Positions 1 to 14,600 of a stretch of DNA of 52,578 nt are shown piece by piece. The stretch is from assembly GCF_000003815.2 (NCBI RefSeq), contig NC_049994.1, positions 451,535 through 504,112 on the forward strand, read 5' to 3'. The notes under the pieces were generated by a model that saw only the letters and a program-made list of their open reading frames with translations, searched no databases and had not been told where the DNA came from. This DNA is from Branchiostoma floridae. Lineage: Eukaryota; Chordata; Leptocardii; Amphioxiformes; Branchiostomatidae. Position 1 is the first letter of the stretch, and every line of letters starts with the position of its first letter. Made by a program: the position numbers and the translations under genes.

Positions 1-355
1 ATACGTTAGTTCAAAAGAAAACTAGCAGCTGCCGTAGTATGTTTTACTTAGATGTCGCTGTATTTTACCAAGGACACCAGGAAAATGTTAGATGCCTTCA
101 ATCATTGCGGTGGCAAACATGACTAGTTCTACATCCGAGAACAGTTTCACCAGGTGCAAGAAGGAATCACTAGACTATAAGATATTTACAACCAAAACAT
201 AAAGTCAAAGCTGCAGTAAGGAATAGTACTAGTTCGCATTGCCATTACCAAGTAGAAGGTGATAGACGGTCACCAAAATACCGACTGTTACTTTATGTCT
301 CGGTTTTGGCATAAGACACTGAAAGTTGTTTATACTATCAACGACTAGTTCAACA

Positions 356-436
356 TCTCACTCACTCACTCACTCAGTCACTCACTCACCCACTCACTAG
401 ACTACCCACCCACCTACTCACTCAATCACTCACCAA
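356..436. repeat. CACT/CACC tetranucleotide microsatellite
   Basis: Imperfect tandem copies of a four-base CACT unit drift to CACC and CAAT toward the right end. Confidence 0.9.
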
Positions 437-539
437 CTCCTCCAACTGCAATCTCACTTCAAATATAACGTTGCACTTAAAATAGAGATCAAAAACACAC
501 TCTTGACTGTCATTGTGGTCAGGGCTCGAAATTCTTTTT

Positions 540-830
540 TCTGCATACCTGCACCGGTGCAGGTAACATTGAAAATTACCTGCACCAGACAAGTTTTACC
601 TCCACCACTCTGAATTAAGGAAGTATGGATCATACTAAAACAGTTACCATCTCTATTTTTTCTTTCATACTTTACAGGTGGTAACAGTCAATGCAGCTAA
701 TAACGATCCATATACTCCTGATATCATATTTAATGTATAAAACCCAGTACATGGACCAGTGCAGGTTAGGTGCAGGTAGACACCAGAAATACCTGCACAG
801 CTCCAATTTTACCTGCATATGCAGGTGGTA
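540..830. repeat. Repeat with palindromic TACCTGCA motifs
   Basis: Contains two perfect palindromes, ACCTGCACCGGTGCAGGT near 547-564 and ACCTGCATATGCAGGT near 811-826, plus further ACCTGCA/TGCAGGT copies between them. The cluster looks like a dispersed repeat and not a gene. Confidence 0.6.
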
Positions 831-2287
831 TTTCAATGTGAATGTGCCAACATTTTCATTATTTTTTTATAACTACATTGCATTTGTCCAACTTTTATGA
901 AAGGGGTTTTCTAAATTAAAAAGTTGAAAAAATATGAATAAATAACCTTCAAGTTCTTTAATCAGTGAAAGGACTTTTTTACTACCCCAGTTCAAATTGA
1001 AAACGAAATCTAGCAAGTTCATGTTGAAACCCCTTTTTTTCACGAAGCATGTAAATATTGAATTTTCATAAATGCTTTAAGCTTTGCGTATAGATACATG
1101 TATGAAGATATATGGGATACAGAATAATCTGGAATCCTTTCTATATTCAAGTTTAAAATCTTCAACGATAAGAATCCTCTTAGCGTGTCCTATGTGAAAG
1201 GTCTGATAAGGCACTACCAGGAGCTCCAGCAACTTCAAGTAAACTTAGTACTTAAAATGAACGACGAAGAGTCAACCAAGTTGTTCATGCTGGGATAGTT
1301 TAATGCCGTGCCTTTCTCTACATCCTTGACAGAAATAAGAGCAACAGAAAAGAATATCGATCATTGTAATATACTTCAGATGTTTACACATTGGTATCGT
1401 TTACAATATCTTGGGTATGCTCACCCGTGTCTTTCAAGTTGTGCATGATGGAATCACAACATTTCAGTATCATTACATACTAGAGAATATGACGATGTCA
1501 AACATTGACCAATGGTCAATTGAAGAGAATCAGAGCAATAATTAGAGATAGTTTCAAGGAATGCTTCAACAGAAAAGGTCACAGCTAAGAAAATGATGGA
1601 CTATCGTAAGATAGTTGCAATGTCGTCGTCTTGTTATCCGGCCCGGTTTGTCAGGTCTGGATGTACTTGGATTTTGCTTTAAGACGAGGGTACTTCGTCA
1701 GGATTTCCCCCTGTAAAACAATGGAACAGTCCGTTGTATTAGACGGTAAAGTAGTGGTTTCTTTGACAGTGTGCAACAAAATCATGAATATGAGTGAGAG
1801 GAACTGTCAGCGTTATACAACCATCCCTCATCATCTTTTGAAAATCAGTACGCAAGAGGCGAGAAAAAACATGGGTGAACTGTGACTAGACATTATGTGG
1901 GTCTGTTACATGCCGTAAATTCTTTGAAGAAAATGTCAATATGTTTAGGATTCCCTTCGTGTTTCAAGTACGAAGAAGTGGGTGTCTGACTTAAAGCAGA
2001 GCTGAAGTTGACCCGCACCCCTCAGGTCGAAGCTCAATTGCCAATATTTTTTTTTCCTTTCCCTCACCTAACATTACTGGGTATCAACTGCAAAGTAATA
2101 ATCATATGGATTTGAATTTTGGTACACATTTATGAAAGGCTTTATACTTTACAGCTATGCTTCAAAATTTGAGTTGTGCACCTAGGTAAGACATAAAACA
2201 TATTGATCACCCCTCGTATATTTGGACAGTCAAAAAATTTATGTAACTACATTTTTGGTGTTGGACGTTATTACAGTTCAACTCTGA

Positions 2288-2613
2288 TTAGCTAAAATGT
2301 TCACCTCCACACTCCAGACACTCGCAGCGATCAATGACCGGCAGGACGATGTCGTCCGTGTCGCCGTTCGGGCACGTCAGGCTCACGAACTTGACCGGCT
2401 GGCTCTCGTTCAGGATGAAGGTGCAGCATTTACAGACGGTGTCGAAGAACGGCGCGTAGAGGTGGTTCTCGATGTACGTGTCGTTAACTGGTGCGAAGGA
2501 GTTGATCCTGGTGTAGGAGTCGCACTTTCCGGAACAGTACATGACCTCCACGTCTTGGGCCACGCATTCGCCCTTGCTAAGGTCTCTCACGTCAGTCTGG
2601 ACAGTACAGGCAC
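2288..2613 (-). CDS. SSPO: Gene A exon A62: C-terminal cystine knot (CTCK) and stop
   Basis: Terminal exon, upstream intron phase 1, acceptor CTTTCAG. It encodes about 108 residues with eleven cysteines in CTCK spacing: C-T-V, GEC, YC-SGKC, VCKCC, LTC, then RCECLEC close to the end. CTCK domains link VWF, mucins and SCO-spondin into disulfide dimers, so this end probably dimerises the protein. TAA at 2288-2290. A plus-strand frame over the same bases is a shadow. Confidence 0.9.
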
Positions 2614-5600
2614 CTGAAAGATATAAGCGTTTCGCAAATTAAATCTATATGGCATGACTTCATTCACAATTACTCACTGTACTGAGCTGTTGTTTAAAAA
2701 TCTTTTTTTTTCTACAAAAACTACCTTTGGTTTTAGTTTTGTAAAGACCGTGTAATGCCATTTTACAAAGTATAATCCACCCATATTGGGATGAACCATA
2801 CTCGCTTCTATACGTGTGTTTGATTCTTGGTTAACGCATTTACGTCCTAATTCAGGCTGTTAAACGTGTTCTGCTCCTTTTGATATGGGGAGTGCGGTCT
2901 TTGTCTCTTTACGTCCCCTTTCAGAAGGTCACACGGTTGTAAGGTAGAAGCCGGAAGATATACTAAAATTCCCGTGACCAGAGGTTTTGTCCGTTCTGCC
3001 CAAATGAGATCGAAGACTGTAAGAAGTTGTTATAGACCTTACGAAAGTCGCTGTACTTTTGACATGTCAATATAAAATTGTCGTATAAGAATGCTACATA
3101 CTTGGACAGTCCATGAGGTGGCATGGCTGTGTCTCTGTTGGCGGGTCTCCCACGCAGGCGTCGCAGCACGCGGTCTCCGTGGCGTTACAGACCTTGGAGC
3201 GGGTCTGGGTGCCGTTTCCGCAGGACACGTCACAGGTAGACCAGCTGCCCCACTCCGCCCAGGCAGCAACTGGGCACTGTATGTCCTGGCAGTTGAAGCC
3301 ACCCTCCTCACATGTACTGTAGGATCAGAAACAAACTGAGTCTGTATCGAGCATTATGAGACAAGATAAACAGGTACAGGTGTAAGGCACATACTGCAGC
3401 TATCTAAAGATATACAGTAACTGTAACAGTTGCTGTTTCTTCACATGTCTACCTGGCATGGCATCAACCAGCGAAAAACAAACTCTCTGTACTTCAAGTT
3501 TAGTAAACATAATACACTTTTCTATAAACACTGTAGTGTCATCTTCGTTTACATCAGTAAGAGTAAACATGAATGGTCTAGATCCGACAGGTTGTTCAGT
3601 GTGATATGAAAAGCTGCCGCATCGTGCCGGCAAAGCTGGCGTACTATGCCAAAGTACGTTTTATATTGGCGGAAGAATTACGTTCTGAACGATATCACGA
3701 AATCATGCAATCAGTTGGATTATCAGCTCCTAGAGGATACTTAACAAACTAAATCGTTAAACCTACCATATGGAAAAGTATATATTAGGTATAAACACAA
3801 GTAAATAGGCAGACTCCCCGTGAATTCCACATCTCCTGGTCGTGTTTGATTTAGGTTTATAAAAATACATGCAATACATGGCGAACCCAGGCAGCTTAGA
3901 TGATATTGGGTGTTTCATTTATGAAGAGTTCTACCAACTCTGATCTACCACTTACTGAATCTAACCTGCGGAATTAACGTTATCTTCCATCACTTTAAAA
4001 CATTTATTTTTTTCTGGAGCCGGGCACAAAAGGATTAACAATATGATCTCTCATTATTGTGAGCGACCCAAACCATCGAATCCCAGAAGATGAACAGTGG
4101 CCAAAACCCGAAGACCCGAAAATCAACAAAAAATGAGTTTCACAGAAGTCAAAAAAAAGGAAGAAGGACACAACTTCATGGCGTACCATTGCCTGCAGTT
4201 GGATATCTCCACCACTGCGCCCAGAGGGTACTCCTGGCCGTTGTACAGACACGGTGTCTCACAGGGGTCATCCGTACACTCCTTAGTCTCCTGGTCCTCC
4301 CCCTCACACTCTGCTCCTCCGTTACTAGCGGGGGGGTTGTTAGGCGATCTGGGAAACAAATTTGAGATACATTCAGAAAAACAATACCCGAGCTTTACAA
4401 CTTTCGAGCTAAGAAATCATCACTTTGCGCACTCCTCTGATATCAGTATACATTTAAATAAGACATTGAATAACGCGACATCCGCTACTTGAAATACAGG
4501 TGAGGCATGTTGTAAGAGGGGTGTGCAATATGTTTGCGGTCTCCCGTAGAAATAACTTGAATGTAATGTAACACAACTAAAAATTGGGCATAATTATGAT
4601 GCACTGCTTTGTATGCCACCATTCAAAATCATTGTGACCATTACTTTGCAGACGGCACGAAGTAACTTAAGATGAGAGAGAGAGAAAACATGGTCAACTG
4701 AGCCACAACCTAAGGTGTAATTGCCACTGTACGATTATACACTTAAAATTTTACAAGGCTTCATACTACATGATTATGACCCGAAATGTTCTCTGAGTGA
4801 GACTGCAAACGCCCGTCGTACATTATGTGCTTATCATAGGTATATCACATGTTTTGTCTCACCTGTATCGTGTGGTGGTTCCATTGCCACAGGTAACGCT
4901 ACATGTCAACCATGGCTGCCAGTTACTCCACTCGCAGTCAACTGGGGAAGGAAATTAAGTAATGTCAATGATAAATACTTCAGCTGCCAGTGCTAGAAAA
5001 AGATGATTCAACCAACGGTGACTGATTGAACACTGCAAAGCATGCTTAACAGTTTGTAGATACGCATCAGTGTTCGGTTCACGTACGCACACAATCTGTA
5101 AATTAGCTGTTTATCAGACACTTTGTAGACACTATTATGAGCGTTTATTATGAGAGTTTATTGGCTTTGGTACAATACATTACGAACAAATAACATATTC
5201 TCCATCTCACTGAAGAAGACTGAGCAAGTCAGTTGAAAATTCCGTTGAGTCCAGTTTTTTTAGTTATCAATTCTTTAAAATAGTTTGTATACTCGTATAC
5301 GTTTCGTAAACCGTCGCGATTACGAAACAAACGTCGTAATGTCTGAATAAAAGTAATGCATCATTGTAGCAACTAAACAAATAGACGATTATTTCAAGTA
5401 CAGAAGGAAATGCATTACTATTAAATCTAGAGTAGCGATAGCTTACCTGGGCAGTCATCATTCGTACAGTTGAGTTCCCCATTCACACATGTGCTGGGGG
5501 AGAAGGACAACAAAAAATGTTGGACAATCTGGCAATTTGCTTATATGGTTGAATGTAGCTAAAAGAGCTATAGTCCCTTCTTACACAGCATTTTGATGAA

Positions 5601-8600
5601 AGAAACAGCTCTAAGTCTTTTGAGTGTCTTTTCAACGGAAAGAATTACATAAGCTGGAAATGAATCCTACAACTGTAATGTTTACTCAAGGGTTTCTCTT
5701 AGTTTCCTGAAACTCTACTACACATTCACTTTACTTAAGGTGATTTTTGTCGTTTTAATGATTTTTTAAATGATATGTTATATGCTGTGTACGTTATATG
5801 TATATGTAACTATTGCTTCTGGAAGAGTAGATGTTGTAGTGATAAGCTGTCAACAACTAAAAGAATCAATAACGATAAATAACAATAAACAATATTGCTG
5901 TCATCTTTGATTTGTAAATTGAATTTTTATATTACATTGAATAAAATCAAACTGGAGTAAAAAATGGAATATGAGGTCACGTTTCTCGGTCTGATCTTTT
6001 CAAAACGTTGTTATCTTACCATTCCTTGCAATCTTGGTAGATGATATCGCCTGGCTGGTATTCGATGCCGTCGATGACACACGGACATTGGGACACGGGG
6101 ACGCAGTCTCCGTTCAGAGACATGGTGTTGTTGGGGCAAACACAACCTGAAACATATGTGAGGTTTATTAGGCTTAGGTCCCATTTCTAAACCGGGCACC
6201 TGCCGGAATGTTTGCGGAAACGGAAATAAAAGTGTGTATCATAAAAGTTATGCTCATGACCATATTTTTTACGTTATGTTTGTTTTGTTGCCCTCTATAT
6301 AATATTTTTCGTTTCCGAAAGGTACCCGGCCGGGCTGCGGATTGGAAATTTTGACCTAAGCCTTGACTAGGAAGGCGTACCCTTATTTAGTTTTGTGTAT
6401 GGAGGTATCGTCATCATCATCAATATTGTACTCTGTATGATATATTTTCACTATCAATGTTTATTTGTAATCACATAAATGATAATAAGTATATATTTCA
6501 AATGCATCAATGTTTGGAATACTCTTCCCCTCTCCCTAAAAAAGTGTATCCATCATAACTTTCTTACCCAATCTTAGAAACCGTCTTTAGCAATGTGTTC
6601 CAATGGATGATTGATTTATAGTATTATCATAACCGACTCTTGTTTAGTTCTTTTCTTGTCATTTATATCTGCACCAGACGTCGCCAAAGATTTCTTTCTT
6701 TATATATTGTGTATTTCATTTAGAACTTTGCATAATTACAAAGGAGGAGCGCTTCGTATAAGCCTTTTTGGCTTCTTCCGTCCTCCTGCAAGTTCAATTA
6801 GAAAAAAATAAACATTCGAACATATAATCCCTTAACAGAGACGGTGGGCGCCATAGACGCCATTACTGCAACGTATGATCCACTGCTCACGGAGTCACGT
6901 GTTTTATCTGCATAACGTGACGTCACGACCACAGTGGATTGTTCATTCCTTGACAAAGACTGATGCTGTTCAGTCGAAAATTTGGGTGAGTCCAATTTTT
7001 GTGTTGGATATAATATTACAGTTTAACTAGTCCAATAAATAATACTATGTAACAGTTTTGCACTGTACCTGACACACACTCGTCCTCGTTCACACAGTTG
7101 CCTGTTGTTTCCCCACACTGGTGACCACATTGGTTAGCACAGCCCGACAGGATAGTGGGGTAGGGGCAGGTCTCATCTGGAACCAAAAACATCGGGGTTG
7201 ATTAGGAAAAACATGATCATATGAAAGAGAAAAAGAGAGAGAAATGGTTTATCAAACACAAAGTCAAAATACAAGAATGTAGTCCGAAGACTAAATTGCC
7301 TTGTACAACAATGCAGAAAAGGCGCTTAAGAGTCAAATGCAATCTCCTGCAATTATATGATCTAATACCACATTAAACTTGCGAACTAGGAAATTAAGGA
7401 TTTCTTAAAATCTGATTTTCATCTGGGATAAAAAAAAAGCACACACAAAAATTAGATGTCTCAATTCGTTGGTACACGATATACTGCAAAGTTTCTGTAT
7501 TCTTTCTATGATTACGATGGACCAAAAAACGGGTAGTATCATTCCATCATACAAAATTCACTATCAACTAAGTATTGAATTTCAAATAAACGTCAGTTAA
7601 AGCTAAGTGCATATTTGAAGTTTAATGGTGCAATAGACGACTAAATAGAGGTCCCGTGTATGGGGAGAGCAACACCACAGGCACGTTAAAGAACCCACAC
7701 ACGTGCGATGGTGCGGTGTGTGATGGTGCAAATCCTTCTTTCGGGAGTTGGGGATTCACTACAAATCACCCGTATGGAGGCCTGGCGAACCTCTGTCACG
7801 TACCAGCCATGCGGTGAATGACATTATTCACCCGGACGGGAGACCTGGCGCATCCCGTCCTGTATCAGCAAAAGAAAGGGCATGTCACCCTGCAAGGGGC
7901 GGTATAACCCCGCCGGTGCGGTATAACCCCGCACGTCGACTACTTACTACTAGACGTCTACTTACTGCACATTTGGGCGTTGCATGGCATCGTCTCCACC
8001 CCTCCGTTAGCAGGACAGTCCGTGCCGTTGTTCTTGGGTGGCGGGTTGGAGCAGTTCCTGTACCGGTACTGAATACCTCCGTCACATGGCACGTCGCAGG
8101 GAGTCCACTCACCCCACGGGCTCCAGTTTCCATCAGCTGTAAGTACAGTACGGTAGTCAGCATTTTTGAATGTAAGTTTATCTGTGACGGTTATCAACAA
8201 TACTTGATTCCGAACAGGATTACTTTCTCATGGGAGTGAAAGAGGCCATTTTCATCAGAGCCCACCAACCTTCCCTCAACCGAGACGGAGGTTGATACCG
8301 ACAGCCAAACTTCACAGAGAATAGCAACAGTTAAGTTTCCGGCCAATGCTTTTACGGATAGGTAGGTAGGCGTACTTACTCGGACAAGAGTCAGTGTTGC
8401 AATATTCTGTCTCAGTGGTTTCTGTCATATCGACGCAGAGTCCGTTTCCGACCGGCGCAGTGTAGGTGCGCTCGCGTGTCCTGATGCCGCCGCCACACGT
8501 CTCCGTGCACGGGGACCATGTCTGCCAGGAGTTCCACTCGCAGTCCCTGTCACATGTCTCCGTGGTACAGGTGTACTGGCCCTCTGCACACGTGCTGCAA

Positions 8601-11600
8601 ATGAAAAATATCATGACAACAAACGTCGATGTAGGTTAGACATCCAGGCAATAAGATACACCAAAAAGTAGTTACTCAAGCTACTGGATATGGTTTTGGA
8701 AACGGTCAGACGTTTCGGATAGAACCCACTATCCTTGAGTAGCTAATTTTTGGTGTATCATGACAACAGCCCCAACTCATGCGTCCTTGAAGTAAGGGGA
8801 ACGACCAAAATGAACGGACTCGAATCATGTAGCAGATTGCACTATTTTGTATTTTGTACCATGTATGTAAGAACTGTCCGAACTGTCTTTAGCCGCCACG
8901 CATCAACTCATAATGCAAGCGAACGATTGATTAATGTAAGAACTGTGTGGACTTTAAATGATGTGAACTATGTAAACTTTATCTCTGTTATATGCGTTGT
9001 CTGATCCTCTTCTCTCATGGCCTCAATGAAAAGCGGCCTACAGGCCGATTTGAGCTTTCATGAATATACAAAGGTTGAAACAAACAAACAAAATCAAGCT
9101 TTCTTTAAAGGAATGCGTTATTCGCTAGCCTCTTCAAGTCGATTCTTCCATATGCCTTTCATATTACAATATGGTATGACAAAATCTTACAAAAACCATT
9201 AAGTTTGTACCTTTTACGTGCTAAAGACAGATTCGTAGATAAAGACATCACAACATATATAAAGTAAGGCTCACCAGTTGTTACAGTCCACGGTTGTGTT
9301 ATATCCTTCTGGGTATGTCACAAATCCATCAGCATCAGCATCTGTGTGAACAGATGTTGCAATCAAATACTTGTTAAGAAGGTAATAGGGCGATAAAGGT
9401 AATAAAATATATTAATAAGGTTCATCCTTACAAAAGCTACTCTCCTACAGTTGTGCAACATGGCATAATGTTACATTTGATAATACAAATCAAGATATGA
9501 ATTGAGCATGTAATTAATTAATGTTTATTGCAAGTTCATGCCCGAGGGCTAATTGCAAATACAAACAACACATATAATGAGGAAAAGTACAATGATTCTA
9601 GGAACAACATTCTATGTTGTGCTACTTAGGTGTATATTTTACTAGTTTTGTTGGGTGATTTCTTCTTTTAAGGCAGTGAAAGACGAATTTAACCACTTTT
9701 TCTATGATACTACTACATGTGACAAGGATGTGCTATGCGATGGCCTTTCCCGAGACTTTAAACTTTAGAAGAGAGGATGTTGGTCGTATGTTGTATATAC
9801 ACAGTTATTACCTGGATGTGTAGGGTCATGGACAATACAGGGGCACTCGTTATACTCAATACAGGTCTGGTTCAGCAGCACCATTCCTGGTGGGCAACCA
9901 CAGCCGGGGGTACAACCTGCAGGAAAAGGAGACTCCATTATTATTATTGATGCATATCAATAACCAATATCACGGGTGACATGGCCTTGACTCATTAAAA
10001 TGATTTGAAAGCAAATAAAAGTTAAGCTAGATGTTCATTTTGTATTTCTCAACACATGTACCCATGTTTCAATATTCTTATAACAATTGTGCTACATGTG
10101 TAGCGATTGTATCTATCCCTAAAAGGACAGTATTTCAGGTATGCATCTCGGGCTACGTTCAACTTGATACGATTATAAGTATAACATCGTTAACACCAAA
10201 ATTGATGTGACCGTGGAAAAAAGGGGTTGGTAGGAAAATAAGTTGTCTTCATTATGAAATCTCAATATGAGTGGTCAGACTGAAAAAGGGCAGAGTACCT
10301 AACTATACAGTGTGAGATATAGAATCTTATTTTTTTAGTTCTTTCACATATTCTTCGACTTTGAAATTGACTTCGGCATTCTTCAACAAAAGTATCTGTT
10401 TTCCTTTATTTTGTTTGTTTGTTTTGCAATTTAAGGCATGCATTTGAGTATACTTTCCAAGTGGTTGCTGCGTACGAGCAATAGTATGGTCGCTTTTTTA
10501 TTGATACGAACGAAAATTCGTGAAATTGTTGGCGTTATCAATGAAATGAAGTCAACATGGTCGGGTCTTAAAAACTTTATTTGACTCTCTCTCTCTCTAT
10601 CACCCAACATGGCACTCACCAGTGGCACTACACTCCGCCCCATTCTGGATCTCCAGACATGTCCTGGGACAGTCCAGACAGCTGTAGTACTGCTGATTCT
10701 CTGGACACTCTGCAACGTGCAAGAAAGGAGCAGTATCGTTAGGCAAGCACTTATCTGGTGAATGTTCGGATTTCGCAGTTATGAATAGCTAGCAATGTTA
10801 TGTGGCTTTTTCTTTCATCACTTTTGAATTACCTTCCATAAACATCTTAACACAACGAGCACAAAGCTCCTAACAAGATACAACGGAAATTGAACAAGGT
10901 ATTTCAATTATGCATTTTGCCGTTCAACCAACCAGACAATGGCGATTAGCATTTCGGCCAATGAGAGAGAAGCTGACTGTTCTTAAAATATGTGCATTTC
11001 ATGTTTCTATTTTGCATTTATACAGAGTTGGGCCTTGCTATTGGATTGGACTGATGACCTACCGTAGCAATCATCTGGTGCATTACAGATCATGGTTTCC
11101 ACAGTGGACCCTTCGCAGTCCAGTTCCATGGTGTCGGGCGGGGGGTTACTACAGGTCCTTGTCCTCACGATAGTCCCCGCCCCACAGGTCACGCTGCAGG
11201 GGGTCCACAGGGTCCATGGGGTCCAGCCTCCTGGTGCTAGGATAAACCAAAAGCAGACATCATGAGTAACACTCAGAATTACAATGATGGTTACGGCAAT
11301 ATCCATGCATGACATGGGCAAAATGCATCGAGTTAGATGAAAAGAAAATATTTGGGTTTCCAATTACTTTTTTTAGTTTAGATTCTATAATAGAAGTAAA
11401 CATTCCGTCCCTCGTTAAATGTGCAAATGACAATGTTCCTCTACATAACAAAAAAAATCTTTTTATGAAACAGCAGTTATGAAGCAATCATTATAAACTT
11501 GGTCAATTATAGTCATTTTCTAAACAATAATGTCACCCTCCTTGTTTTTCTATATTTCATACGCTTCTTTTTGTTATACATGTACTCCAGATATTATGTA

Positions 11601-14600
11601 ATGACAGTTCTCAACACGTAAAAATTGCAGATAAAATCAATCGAAATTTTCACTTTTTTTATGTTAGATAGCCTCTTTCACAAATCTACTTTTCAGTTAC
11701 AGTTTAATAGATTGCTTTGGCATGATAATTTCACTAGTATGAATGTACAGTATATATCTATGAAGTTCAACAGAGAGACTCAACTCATTTTTCTATAGGA
11801 ATTACATTTTACTTAATGCTACATACTACAGTATTGGAAAGGACTAGGAAGAGGTTTTCTACTTGCTACCTCTACTTCAGCGCCACACCTAGAAAAAAGA
11901 TGTGTACAAAAAATGCAATGGCTCTTACCCAGGTAAAATACGGCATTGCAGATTTACGGGTGGCGCCATAAAAATGTTCATTCCTTGCCCAATGCTTATG
12001 CTGATTCAACTTCCAAAAGGTGACCAAAATGATGCTGAAAATGCTCACCAAAAAACCCTACCATCCGCTAACCCTGTGCTCTGGTTTTGGAAACTAATTT
12101 GGTTTTTAATCCTTTTTAACATTTGTTTGACTTTGAAGTTTTGATTACCCAGTAATCAACTACACATTGGGCACGAATGTGTGAGAAAAAAAACAACAAC
12201 GAATTTTTCCAAAAGCTACAGCGATAGAGCATCAGGGTAGGTGCTAGGGATGGCAGGGTAGCGGGCAGCTGTCCTACAAATGCGGTACAAGTGCAGAGCG
12301 CAGACGGCCACGGAAGCGATGCTGGGGCAGCGTTGCATGCAGGGGAGTGGGGAACGGGCGAAGGATGCTTCAACTATCATCCAACATAGCATAATTTTAC
12401 ATCCATGTAGAATCAAGAAGGTAATGCCATACCAATGTAACCTAATATGTAAGTGGCCTTACCAACTAGCAAACAATCGATTTTTTTTCATCCATACAAC
12501 ACGTGAAGAATACAGGAATGAGGTACTTACTGTTACATATCGGCACATTGCAGGTTGTCTGTTCGTAGTCTGAACCTTCACAGTCCTCATTTTCGTTCTG
12601 AAAACAGCCAGAAGTTAAATTCTTCATACAAAATTAATATTGCATTCTGTATTCAAGTGTGGCATTTTTGCACAGCATTGTATAGTTCTGATATTGCTAG
12701 GGGCTACAAATACTATATTTCATTGTTCAAATTTGAAGGAACATTATCCAGGGCAGTAGACAGTAAAGTAGGGGTAAATGAAGAGTATACACCCATACGC
12801 AAATACGCTCAATTACATAAAATCAAAACATGTCAACTGTCAATAAAAGTGTTAAAAATACATCGCAAAGTGAGTCCAGGTTCATTTTTAACCACTGCAT
12901 CAGATTTCAGGTCTTATATCAGGATAAAATCTAATGATCGTATATTTGACACCTTTTTTTCAGTCTTGAAATCTGTATATGATTTAGTCCCTACCTGTGG
13001 AGGTGGGTTGTCGCAGGTCCTGACGCGCTCCCGTACGCTGTCTGTGCCGTTTACCTCGATACACGTCTTTGAGCAAGGAGTCCATGGGGACCAGGAGGAC
13101 CAGCCGGGAGGTTCTGCAGAGAAATAAGAAAACGGGATCGTCATTACGAGAGAAAGCAAAGCAAAAGGGTATGTAGGAGTCTTTTCAGCCTTAAAATTCT
13201 TCACATTTCTTCCAAATGCTATGATCGTTAACGTAAGGTAATGGTGTAGTCAGACATTGATTGTGCAGAACATTTGGCCTTCTTTAGATTCTATTTCTGT
13301 GTACAAATATAAAGAATGACTGACTTTAAGTGATTATCTCTTATCAGCACCTTAATGCTACAATTGCTAATGATTTATCAGCTGTAGGTTTAGTTGCTAA
13401 CATTCCTAAAATTTCTATCAATCATTTCTTACCATAGCAGCTTTCGTCTGTAGTACAGTTCAGTCTGCCCTGGTAGCAAATACTGTAAAAAAAAACATCC
13501 GGATCCACAGATTTCACAAACTAAATGAAAACGACTAGGAAGAAAACGTTAATCAGATTCTATTCACACTCTAAAACTGTGGGTAAAAATGCACAGCCTT
13601 TTACTGTGTCTGTCTTTTTGCCTTTGCTTGATTACACGCATATATGTAGTTTGCTTCCACATGATATGCATGTGAGGGACATTAACAGGATCCAGAATAA
13701 GACATTTCTAGTCGTCATTTCTTACTATATGCGTGCCTATATGCATGCCTGTTGCCTTATGAGAGCAAGTGAAAAATATGCATTTGACGGAATCACCGAT
13801 AAATTCTCAATGATGGCCAAGATAAATGAATAACAAATTAAGAAAATGCTTTTTGAGCTGAGGCCTAAAATGTCTTGTTCCTTACCAGACGGAGCAGTTC
13901 CCGATGATGACGTCCAGAGCGTCCATGACGTAGTTCCCGTTGCCGGCCAGGGTCAGGTTCTGGAACTGGTCGGGTGACAGGTTGCTGTCTGAGATCATCA
14001 GTGACGTGATCTCGCAGCGGCACTGGTCCGGAGGCACGCACGTGCCGTTCTGCTCGTAGGTACCTGGAGAACAACATGTTTGTTTATTATACAGGACATA
14101 AATAAATAACAAGGCTAGCGTCATCAGCACTGTATTCTCGTATCGGCACAGGTCCGTAGACACGCATGTGTCACTCTGCAATCAAACAACAACGTATCTC
14201 TATGCTTATTTGTTGAATTTTCGTAAGTTTAATGACAATCATTAATCATAACCGTTTCCTTGGGATGTCTCAGAAGATTTAAAAAAACCACAAAGATTGA
14301 AGGTTTATCTGAGTTGTTACCATATCATTTTCAAAACACGTCTTGACGTGTTGTCATCTCTTTTGAGATTTTTTATAACACAGTGCTACAAATCATTGTT
14401 ACCAACGGTCTAGATGTCTTATACATGAATCTTAAAAGTCGTCATGATGGAAGAATTCGTTTCGAGTTGTAAATGTACTGACCTGGTGGGCACTGGCATC
14501 CAGGTGGGCACGGGTCAGGTACAGTACAGGTGGATGTTCCGCCGTACTCTGCACAGGTGTTGGGACAGGTGCATTCTGTGGTGTACACCTTCCCGTCCAC

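Larger units (their letters stand above)
1..2287. other. Region downstream of gene A, no gene recognised
   Basis: No exon with plausible splice sites or a known domain is visible. It holds a CACT-type simple repeat (about 356-436) and a repeat with palindromic TACCTGCA motifs (about 540-830). An 84-codon open frame at 1631-1885 on the plus strand resembles nothing I know. The 3' UTR of gene A must lie at the right end of this stretch on the minus strand, but no convincing AATAAA signal was identified. Confidence 0.6.

Noticed and set aside
1631-1885. 84-codon plus-strand frame as a gene
   Set aside because: No known motif and no splice or promoter context. Length is within chance for this composition.
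2297-2617. 106-codon plus-strand frame over the last exon
   Set aside because: Antisense shadow of the cystine-knot exon. No domain, and GC-rich coding sequence on the other strand explains its openness.
7748-8239. 163-codon plus-strand open frame
   Set aside because: Half covers a dispersed repeat and half is antisense to TSR exon A55. No recognisable protein.
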